A stretch of 50,843 nucleotides of DNA from Rikenellaceae bacterium (GTDB lineage: Bacteria; Bacteroidota; Bacteroidia; Bacteroidales; Rikenellaceae), in assembly GCA_015059805.1 (NCBI GenBank), contig SUZO01000019.1, positions 1-50,843 of the forward strand, written 5' to 3'. A program made the translations under genes and the position numbers. Shown here in pieces: positions 33,666 through 40,252 of this stretch. Below the pieces are notes generated by a model. That model was not told where the DNA came from. It saw nothing but the letters and a program-made list of their open reading frames with translations, and searched no databases. Within the stretch, counting starts at the first letter, position 1; every line of letters starts with the position of its first letter.

Positions 33666-33815
33666 CTATTTCATATACTCTGCTACCTGATCAACTGGTA
33701 CGATAGCCTCCTTGAAGATATATGCGCCAGTCTTCTCAGACTTAACCATCTTGATGCACTTGGTAAACTGCTTACCTACACCTGTTCTGAGGGTTGCAAC
33801 TGCTTTCTTTGCCAT
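33666..33815 (-). CDS. DUF4295 family small protein
   Basis: A 49-aa protein from the ATG at 33813-33815: starts MAKKAVATLRTGVGKQFTKC, continues IKMVKSEKTGAYIFKEAIVP and ends VDQVAEYMK. It matches the short, basic DUF4295 family that in Bacteroidetes follows rpmB and rpmG. The AKK and KSEKTGAY motifs suggest ribosome or RNA association, which is inference from context. It starts 11 nt after the rpmG stop in the same operon. Confidence 0.93.
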   Translation of the reverse strand: MAKKAVATLRTGVGKQFTKCIKMVKSEKTGAYIFKEAIVPVDQVAEYMK

Positions 33816-33826
33816 AACTCTACAAA

Positions 33827-34009
33827 TTATTTAATTTCACGATGTACTGTCACCCTCTTAAGATACGGATTGTACTTCTTGCGCTCAAGACGCTCTGGGG
33901 TGTTCTTCTTGTTCTTTGTGGTGATGTAGCGTGACATACCTGGTACGCCGCTCTCCTTCTGCTCTGTGCACTCAAGGATCACCTGAACTCTGTTACCTTT
34001 CTTTGCCAT
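33827..34009 (-). CDS. rpmG: 50S ribosomal protein L33
   Basis: A 60-aa protein: [20 protein letters not shown], then [20 protein letters not shown] and [17 protein letters not shown]. This is the L33 signature (Y-x-T-x-KNKK-N-x-P-x-R-x-E-x-KKY-P). Most zinc-type Cys pairs are missing (only one Cys), so it is the Zn-independent form. It lies between rpmB (13 nt upstream) and the DUF4295 gene. Confidence 0.96.
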   Translation of the reverse strand: MAKKGNRVQVILECTEQKESGVPGMSRYITTKNKKNTPERLERKKYNPYLKRVTVHREIK

Positions 34010-34022
34010 TTGTCGTTAAATT

Positions 34023-34256
34023 TTAGTAGATGTTCTTTGGAGCAGCAGCGCCCTTAAGAGCAGCAGCAAGACCCTTCTTGTTAATTGTTTTGATTCCGGC
34101 AGCTGATACCTTCAAGGTGATCCAGCGACCCTCCTCCTCAGACCAGAAACGCTTAGTCTTCAAGTTTGGATTGAACTTGCGCTTGGTCTTGTGGTTGGAG
34201 TGTGAAACGTTGTTTCCCACAATCGCAACCTTGCCTGTGATTTCGCAAACTTTCAT
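34023..34256 (-). CDS. rpmB: 50S ribosomal protein L28
   Basis: A 77-aa protein: [40 protein letters not shown] and [20 protein letters not shown], the standard L28 sequence. First gene of the rpmB-rpmG-DUF4295 operon. The leader contains an inverted repeat CTACGGGATTATCCCATAG (34284-34302) near the start of the transcript, which could be involved in autoregulation. Confidence 0.96.
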   Translation of the reverse strand: MKVCEITGKVAIVGNNVSHSNHKTKRKFNPNLKTKRFWSEEEGRWITLKVSAAGIKTINKKGLAAALKGAAAPKNIY

Positions 34257-34308
34257 TTTTGTTAATATTGTTTTAATTACTCCCTACGGGATTATCCCAT
34301 AGAGCGTG

Positions 34309-34338
34309 CAAATATACGAACTTTTTATCAAATAACAA
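34309..34338 (-). promoter_or_regulatory. Predicted rpmB operon promoter
   Basis: On the minus strand TTG (34336-34338) and TATATTTG (34309-34316) are 19 nt apart. The leader of about 45 nt begins with the GGGATAATCCC inverted repeat (34284-34302). Confidence 0.6.
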
Positions 34339-34408
34339 TCATATCACTCTTTTTTTCTTGTTTTTTTACATTTTTTGCAACTTTGCGTGGTTGTATCGTA
34401 AAATTTAC

Positions 34409-34427
34409 TATATTTGTAGTATATTTG
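34409..34427 (+). promoter_or_regulatory. Two overlapping -7 elements upstream of pyrH
   Basis: TATATTTG occurs at 34409-34416 and again at 34420-34427, both fitting TAnnTTTG; candidate -33 boxes are CTTTG at 34381-34385 and TTG at 34391-34393, so spacing is imperfect for both. The leader would be about 20-35 nt. Confidence 0.5.
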
Positions 34428-34452
34428 GTAAATTATAAACCTACTTATTATT

Positions 34453-35160
34453 ATGCAGTATAAGAGAATCCTACTAAAATTGAGTGGAGAGTCGCTCCAG
34501 GGAGAGCAGAAATATGGTATCTCAATGGAGCAACTCCGTAGCTATGCGGTGCAGATTAAGCATGCTGTTCAGATGGGCGTGCAGATTGGTATCGTTATTG
34601 GTGGAGGTAATATATTCCGCGGTCTTCAGGGCGCTAAGCGTGGCTTTGACCGCGTAAAGGGCGACCAGATGGGTATGCTTGCAACGATTATCAACTCACT
34701 CGGTCTGCAGGCTGTGCTTGCCGATGAGGGCGTAAAGTGTAAGGTGCTCACATCTATCCGCATGGAGCCTATTGGCGAGTACTACTCAAAGGATAAGGCG
34801 TTAGAGTACCTCAATGCTGGCTATGTGGTAATTATCGGCGGCGGAACATCTAACCCTTACTTTTCGACCGACACCGCTTCGGCACTGCGCGGTATTGAGA
34901 TTGAGGCAGACGGATTCTTCAAGGGCACTCGCGTAGATGGTATCTATACTGCCGACCCAGAGAAGGACCCTACAGCCGTAAAGTTTGACACCATAACCTT
35001 TGATGAGGTCTATACTCGCAACCTCAAGATTATGGATATGACAGCCTTTACACTGTGCAAGGAGAATGGGCTGAGTATCATTGTCTTTGATATGGATACC
35101 CCTGGAAACCTTCAAAAGGTGCTTGAGGGCGAAAATATCGGTACACTTGTGCATAAATAG
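34453..35160 (+). CDS. pyrH: UMP kinase
   Basis: A 235-aa member of the amino-acid kinase fold: KRILLKLSGESLQGEQKYGI at the N-terminus, GIVIGGGNIFRG (nucleotide loop), RVKGDQMGMLATIINSLGL, VIIGGGTSNPYFSTDTASAL and DGIYTADPEKDPTAVKFDTI. It converts UMP to UDP. Length is typical of bacterial PyrH. It heads a plus-strand cluster with a thiol-disulfide reductase and frr; pyrH and frr near each other is a common bacterial arrangement. Confidence 0.97.
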   Translation: MQYKRILLKLSGESLQGEQKYGISMEQLRSYAVQIKHAVQMGVQIGIVIGGGNIFRGLQGAKRGFDRVKGDQMGMLATIINSLGLQAVLADEGVKCKVLTSIRMEPIGEYYSKDKALEYLNAGYVVIIGGGTSNPYFSTDTASALRGIEIEADGFFKGTRVDGIYTADPEKDPTAVKFDTITFDEVYTRNLKIMDMTAFTLCKENGLSIIVFDMDTPGNLQKVLEGENIGTLVHK

Positions 35161-35182
35161 AATATTTTAGAACATACCCTAT

Positions 35183-35773
35183 ATGAAAGAGCGTAAAAAA
35201 AGAAAGAGTAACCTTACTCTTGTGCTGATGTTTATCTTGGTCCTTGCCATTGTGGCGGTGCTACTCTTCTGGAATCCACAGCCAGCAAAGGCAGCGCCAG
35301 CGCCGCAGAGTCAGGAGCAAGTTGAGGCTTCAACCATAGCCAAAGAGGGCACTGTAGCCCCCGATTTTAAGGTTGAGATGTTTGACGGTAAGAGCATCCG
35401 CCTCTCAGAGCTTCGTGGTAAGGTTGTGCTGGTGAACTTCTGGGCAACGTGGTGTCCACCATGCCGCGAGGAACTTACCCGTGTACAGGCGGAGATTATA
35501 GACCGCTTTGCGGGCGAAGAGTTTGTCTTTCTGCCTATCTCACGCGGTGAGGAGGAGCATACCGTCGCCGCCTTCCGTAAACGCATGGGCTATACATTCC
35601 CTATGGGTCTTGACCCCGACCAGCGTATTTTCCGCCGCTATGCAACAAACTATATCCCGCGCAACTTCCTTATTGACCGCCAGGGTAAGGTTGTCCTTGC
35701 AAGTATAGGCTATGATAAGGCTGAGTTTGCCCACCTTGTTGAGACAATAGAAAAGACAATTAACAATAAATAA
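35183..35773 (+). CDS. TlpA-family membrane-anchored thiol-disulfide oxidoreductase
   Basis: A 196-aa protein with a basic N-terminus and one membrane helix (about 11-30), followed by a thioredoxin-like domain with GTVAPDFKVEMFDGKSIRLS, VVLVNFWATWCPPC (active site Cys91 and Cys94) and the cis-Pro region ATNYIPRNFLIDRQG. It would face the periplasm and reduce or shuffle disulfides, for example in cytochrome maturation. It lies 22 nt after pyrH and 9 nt before frr, so co-transcription is likely though functionally unrelated. Confidence 0.9.
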   Translation: MKERKKRKSNLTLVLMFILVLAIVAVLLFWNPQPAKAAPAPQSQEQVEASTIAKEGTVAPDFKVEMFDGKSIRLSELRGKVVLVNFWATWCPPCREELTRVQAEIIDRFAGEEFVFLPISRGEEEHTVAAFRKRMGYTFPMGLDPDQRIFRRYATNYIPRNFLIDRQGKVVLASIGYDKAEFAHLVETIEKTINNK

Positions 35774-35782
35774 TACTACAAT

Positions 35783-36340
35783 ATGGATTCTAAGACTATT
35801 TTAGCTGATGCGTCTGCAAGAATGCAGCGTGCAGTAGATTTTTTGGAGGAGACCCTGCTCAATATCCGCGCAGGCAAGGCATCAACAAATGTCCTCAATG
35901 GCGTTTTTGTAGACTACTACGGCTCACAGACCCCAGTGTCAGGCGTGGCAAGTGTCACTGTGCCTGATGCAAAGACCATCCTTATCCAGCCATGGGATAA
36001 GAATATGATTCGCACAATCGAGAAGGCAATCCTCGACTCAAATATCGGTCTTACACCATCTAACAATGGCGAGACTATCCGCCTCTCTATTCCACCACTT
36101 ACCGAGGAGCGCCGTAAGGAGCTTGTAAAGCAGTGCAAGGGTGAGGTTGAGAACGCTCGTATCTCTATCCGTAACGCCCGCCGCGATGCTGTTGAGGCAT
36201 TCAAGAAGGCAGTTAAGGAGGGTATGCCAGAGGACGAGAGCAAGGATGGCGAGAGCCAAGTTCAGAAGCTGCTTGAGAAGTTCAGCAAGCTGGTTGATGC
36301 CGCCTTTGAGAAGAAAGAGAAGGAGATTATGACCGTATAA
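35783..36340 (+). CDS. frr: Ribosome recycling factor
   Basis: A 185-aa protein with the RRF signature: DFLEETLLNIRAGKASTNVL, YYGSQTPVSGVASVTVPDAK, LIQPWDKNMIRTIEKAILDS, NIGLTPSNNGETIRLSIPPL and TEERRKELVKQ. It splits post-termination ribosomes together with EF-G. Length and layout (three-helix bundle plus beta domain) are normal. Followed by a strong terminator at 36377-36430. Confidence 0.97.
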   Translation: MDSKTILADASARMQRAVDFLEETLLNIRAGKASTNVLNGVFVDYYGSQTPVSGVASVTVPDAKTILIQPWDKNMIRTIEKAILDSNIGLTPSNNGETIRLSIPPLTEERRKELVKQCKGEVENARISIRNARRDAVEAFKKAVKEGMPEDESKDGESQVQKLLEKFSKLVDAAFEKKEKEIMTV

Positions 36341-36376
36341 TTTTGTCGTGATAGTGGCACATTTCCTGCCGCTAAT

Positions 36377-36430
36377 AAAAAATGCCTGCTGGGCTGTACG
36401 TTTTAGTACTATCCTTAAGCAGGCATTTTT
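36377..36430 (+). terminator. Intrinsic terminator of the pyrH-tlpA-frr cluster
   Basis: AAAAATGCCTGCT (36378-36390) pairs with AGCAGGCATTTTT (36418-36430), a perfect 13-bp stem with a 27-nt loop. It lies 37 nt after the frr stop. Confidence 0.85.
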
Positions 36431-36464
36431 CATTGAGCGTGGTAAATGCACCACTCTGACGACA

Positions 36465-36810
36465 AAATTGGCTGTTAGCCGTTAGCCATTGGCTGGCTAA
36501 CGCAGAACAGAGAATTTAGTGAAGTTAAGGAGGTTAGGGAAGTTAAAGAATTTAGTGACGTAACTTCGTCTGAAAGTGTTTATTCGGATTTAGGTAAACC
36601 ATCGTAGATGGTACAATGGAAAAGAGAGATTGCTTGCCAAGTTTACTTGAGCAAAAGCATATCTCTCTTTTTTATTGTAATAGCCGTAAGGCTATCCTAA
36701 ATCCGCATCAGCACAGAAGAGAAACGAAGTTTCTCAGAAAGTTTTTGCACGCCCTGCTTTTTTCAAAAAGCGGGCAGTTCGCGTCAGCCGTACTGCGTAG
36801 CCAACACCTA
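36465..36810 (+). repeat. Structured intergenic repeat element B (four-way-junction type)
   Basis: Second copy of element A. Heptamers (36471-36494), nonamer repeats (36511-36558), a GACG...CGTC hairpin (36557-36570); then P1 CGGATTTAGG (36585-36594) with CCTAAATCCG (36696-36705); P2 ACCATC-GTA-GATGGT (36598-36612); P3 AAAAGAGAGAT (36620-36630) with ATCTCTCTTTT (36661-36671) and inner CAAG-TTTA-CTTG (36638-36649); P4 ATAGCC-GTAA-GGCTAT (36680-36695). After it P5 GAGAAAC-GAA-GTTTCTC (36719-36735) and P6 GCCC(T)GCTTTTT with AAAAAGCGGGC (36751-36775). It lies between convergent frr and asd. Fixed segments are close to identical to A; the arms are not, apart from pairing. Confidence 0.85.
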
Positions 36811-36814
36811 TATA

Positions 36815-37822
36815 TTATATAGCGTTGTTAGCGATAAGCCACTCGGCGATTTGGATGGCGTTGAGGGCGGCGCCCTTTTTGATTTGGTCGGCAACGCACC
36901 AGAAGGTTACGCAGTTAGGGTCGGTAACATCTTCGCGGATACGACCCACGTAGACTGGCTCTTTATGGGCGATAAAGAGAGGCATAGGGTACTCTTTGTT
37001 CTGTGGGTTGTCCACCACAACGATGCCCTGAGCGTTGTTGAAGGCTGCCTTAACCTCTGCAACAGTTACTGGGCGGTCAAACTCTACCCATATAGCCTCG
37101 GAGTGGGCGCGCATAACGGGCACACGTACGCAGGTTGCCGACACCTTTATATCGGAGTGCATAATTTTGCGGGTCTCGTTAAACATCTTCATCTCCTCCT
37201 TGGTGTAGTCGTTCTCGGTAAATACATCAATATGAGGGATTACGTTGAAGGCGAGCTGGTAGGCGAACTTCTCTACTTTTGGCTCTTCGCCATTGGCTAT
37301 TGCTGCGTGCTGAGCCTCAAGCTCTGCCATTGCTGTAGCACCTGCGCCACTTGCGCTCTGGTATGTAGCCACGCGCACGCGCACTATGTGTGCAATCTTC
37401 TCAAGGGCGGCAAGGGCAACGACCATCTGAATGGTTGTGCAGTTTGGGTTGGCGATAATGCGGCGTGGTGCGTTGAGGGCGTCTGTGGCGTTTACCTCTG
37501 GAACAACAAGAGGCACATCGCTATCCATGCGGAAGCAGCTTGAGTTGTCAATCATCAGCGTGCCGTGCTTAGTAATTGTTGGTGCGAACTCCTTTGACAC
37601 AGAGCCTCCTGCCGATACAAGGGCGATATCTACACCCTTAAAGTCGTCGTTGTGCTGAAGGAGCTTTATCTCTATCTCCCTGCCGCGGAATGTACGCTTT
37701 TGACCTGCACTGCGTGCTGAGCCAAAGAGCAAAAGCTCATCACATGGAAAGTTATGCTCCTCTAAAATCCTCAAAAACTCTTGACCTACGGCGCCACTTG
37801 CGCCAACTACTGCTAAAACCAT
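36815..37822 (-). CDS. asd: Aspartate-semialdehyde dehydrogenase
   Basis: A 335-aa enzyme. NADP-binding start [20 protein letters not shown]; phosphate-binding [14 protein letters not shown]; catalytic Cys in NPNCTT (about residue 128); [17 protein letters not shown]; and [20 protein letters not shown] with the substrate-binding Arg and catalytic His. It converts aspartyl phosphate to aspartate semialdehyde for lysine, diaminopimelate, threonine and methionine synthesis. Downstream of PBP1A with 24 nt between, at the 3' end of the operon; this links wall-precursor and wall-polymerase genes. Confidence 0.96.
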   Translation of the reverse strand: MVLAVVGASGAVGQEFLRILEEHNFPCDELLLFGSARSAGQKRTFRGREIEIKLLQHNDDFKGVDIALVSAGGSVSKEFAPTITKHGTLMIDNSSCFRMDSDVPLVVPEVNATDALNAPRRIIANPNCTTIQMVVALAALEKIAHIVRVRVATYQSASGAGATAMAELEAQHAAIANGEEPKVEKFAYQLAFNVIPHIDVFTENDYTKEEMKMFNETRKIMHSDIKVSATCVRVPVMRAHSEAIWVEFDRPVTVAEVKAAFNNAQGIVVVDNPQNKEYPMPLFIAHKEPVYVGRIREDVTDPNCVTFWCVADQIKKGAALNAIQIAEWLIANNAI

Positions 37823-37846
37823 AGTGTTTCTATTTTTAATTCTGTT

Positions 37847-40246
37847 TTACTCAAAAAATTCATCCTCCAGCTCCTTCTCCTCCACCGTCTCGTCACATAC
37901 CTGCTCGGTCCAGAGCGCTGGGCGAGGGAACGTATCGTCACGGTTGATAGGGATGTTGGGGTCGTTGTATGTTCTGACAAGGAAGTCACCCACAATAGGC
38001 AGAGCCATCATAGAGCCCTCACCACGACGGCGCAGGTGTATCTGCTGGTCCTCACCACCGACCCACGAGCCAGCAACAAGGTTTGGAGTGATACACATAA
38101 ACCACGCATCGCGGTTCTCGTTAGATGTACCCGTCTTGCCGGCAATCTCTACGTCGCTCAGCCCAAACTGCCACCCCATACGGCGACCAGTACCGTTGGT
38201 GATTACATTCTTGAGCATGGTAATCATCGTGTAGGCGGTCTGCTTGCTCACCGCATCCTGAGAAGTTGATGAGAAGCTGGCGATAAGGTTGCCCTGACGG
38301 TCCTCAATGTGGGTTACAAAGAGAGGGGAGTTATAGACACCCTCATTTGCAAAGGTAGAGTAGGCGCTCACCATCTCAAAGACATTACTCTCAAAAGTAC
38401 CCAAGCAGAGTGCATATACGGGGTCTATGTAGCTTGCAATGCCCATGTTGTGGATAAAGTCGGCAACTGCCTCTGGCTGCTTTGCCTGCTTCATAATCCA
38501 AGCCGAGTAGTTGTTGCGGCTCAAGGCAAGACCCCACTTAAGAGGGTGCAGTGTGCCGTCATACTCAACATTGCCCGCCTCCTTTGGTGACCATGCAGTG
38601 CCGACAGAGGTCTCAATGGTCACTGGTAGATTTGGCACCATAGTGCAAGGGCTCATACCGAGGTGGTCTATGGCAAAGGTGTAGATAAATGGCTTAACTG
38701 TTGAGCCAATCTGTCGCTTGCCTTGCTTTGCCATGTCATACTTGAAGTACTGGAACGATGGACCACCAACATAAGCCTTTACATGTCCTGTCTGAGGCTC
38801 CATAGCCACAAATGCTGCACGCATAATGCGCTTGTGGTGCAGAATGGAGTCACGCGGGGTGAGTAGAGTATCTCGCTCACCATTGTAGGTAAAGACCTTC
38901 ATGTTGCACTTGCGTTCAAAAGAGGCGTAGATATCCTTCTCTGATACGCCATCCCTCTTCATGTTGCGGAAGCGGTCGGAGTTGCGCATCGCGCGGCGAA
39001 TAATCTTATCTACCTCCTCCTTGTCGGTGTCAATGAATAGTGTGCGTGTTTCGCGCACCTGCTTATCCATCGCTGGCTGAATAACGCTCTGCAGCTGCTT
39101 GTGTAGCGCCGCCTCGGCATAGCTCTGCATAGAGGCGTTGATAGTAGTGTAGATTTTGAGTCCATCGCGGTAGATGTTATACTCTGTGCCATCTGCCTTA
39201 TGGTTCTTGTGACACCAGCCGTAGAGTGGATTCTCGTTGTACTGCTTGAGCGCCTGCTCATAGTCCCACTCGGTGTAGAAGTTGCGACGCTTAGGTGCCT
39301 CGGCGGTCATCACAAGGCGGAGCATCTCGCGGAAGTAGGTCGCCTGACCGTAGTTGTGCGATACAGGGCGGTAGTTGAGCGTGATAGGCAGCGCACAGAT
39401 AGAGTCGCACTGCTGCTTGCTTATAGCGCCGATATTTTGGATACGCTTAAGCACAAGGTTGCGACGCTTAAGTGCATTCTCTGGGTTGCGAATAGGGGAG
39501 TAGCGCGTAGGGGCATTGACAACGCCTACGAGCATAGCCGCCTCCTGAAGATTTAGCTCCGAAGGCTGCTTGCCGAAGAATGTCGCTGCGGCAGACTTTA
39601 TTCCATAGGCATTTGAGCCATACTCGACAGTGTTGAGATACATGGCTATAATCTCCTCCTTGGTGTAGTTATGCTCAAGCTTTATGGCGGTAATCCACTC
39701 CTTGAGTTTGTTGCCTACAAGGCGTAGTGTACGGGCAATCTTGCCGTCATTGTTTGATGTATTGCGCGGGAAGAGGTTTTTAGCAAGCTGCTGCGTAATT
39801 GTGCTACCACCACCCTGCTTCTGTCCGAGCAGTACCGTCTTGATACCCACGCGGGCAAGGGAGCGGTAGTCAATACCAGAGTGAGAGTAGAAGCGCTCGT
39901 CCTCAACAGCTATAAGCGATGCAGCCAGTGGCGGTACTTGATGTCCCGAAACGGAGTATATAGCTGTGGAGTCCACTGCGTATAGGTCGGAGTACTGCAC
40001 GTAGGAGCGGTTTTGAACAAAGAAGCTACCGATAACCTTGCCATTGTCGGCATAGATTTCAGTAGCGAGGTTGCTCTTCGGGTTCTCCAACTCCTCAAAG
40101 GATGGTATGCGTCCAAAAGCACCTACAGCCGCCAGCGTAAGCATAAGCGCCGCGATAACTACTGGTGTCATGGCGATAATCCACATCCAGCGGACTATTC
40201 TGCTCTTTGTTGTCTTTGTTGTATTTCTCTTTTTTGCCATAGTCAA
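37847..40246 (-). CDS. Class A penicillin-binding protein (PBP1A type)
   Basis: A 799-aa bifunctional peptidoglycan synthase. One membrane helix (about 20-45). Glycosyltransferase domain: EDERFYSHSGIDYRSL, GGGSTITQQLAKNLFPRN and AMYLNTVEYGSNAYGIKSAA. Transpeptidase domain: SxxK motif GSTVKPF near residue 513, SRNN near 574 and KTGTSNEN near 701. It polymerises glycan strands and cross-links stem peptides on the outer side of the inner membrane. The C-terminal tail is acidic (EEKELEDEFFE). A second ATG two codons downstream is possible. Six nt upstream ends the large HEYRH protein gene. Confidence 0.95.
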   Translation of the reverse strand: MTMAKKRNTTKTTKSRIVRWMWIIAMTPVVIAALMLTLAAVGAFGRIPSFEELENPKSNLATEIYADNGKVIGSFFVQNRSYVQYSDLYAVDSTAIYSVSGHQVPPLAASLIAVEDERFYSHSGIDYRSLARVGIKTVLLGQKQGGGSTITQQLAKNLFPRNTSNNDGKIARTLRLVGNKLKEWITAIKLEHNYTKEEIIAMYLNTVEYGSNAYGIKSAAATFFGKQPSELNLQEAAMLVGVVNAPTRYSPIRNPENALKRRNLVLKRIQNIGAISKQQCDSICALPITLNYRPVSHNYGQATYFREMLRLVMTAEAPKRRNFYTEWDYEQALKQYNENPLYGWCHKNHKADGTEYNIYRDGLKIYTTINASMQSYAEAALHKQLQSVIQPAMDKQVRETRTLFIDTDKEEVDKIIRRAMRNSDRFRNMKRDGVSEKDIYASFERKCNMKVFTYNGERDTLLTPRDSILHHKRIMRAAFVAMEPQTGHVKAYVGGPSFQYFKYDMAKQGKRQIGSTVKPFIYTFAIDHLGMSPCTMVPNLPVTIETSVGTAWSPKEAGNVEYDGTLHPLKWGLALSRNNYSAWIMKQAKQPEAVADFIHNMGIASYIDPVYALCLGTFESNVFEMVSAYSTFANEGVYNSPLFVTHIEDRQGNLIASFSSTSQDAVSKQTAYTMITMLKNVITNGTGRRMGWQFGLSDVEIAGKTGTSNENRDAWFMCITPNLVAGSWVGGEDQQIHLRRRGEGSMMALPIVGDFLVRTYNDPNIPINRDDTFPRPALWTEQVCDETVEEKELEDEFFE

Positions 40247-40252
40247 ACGGTT

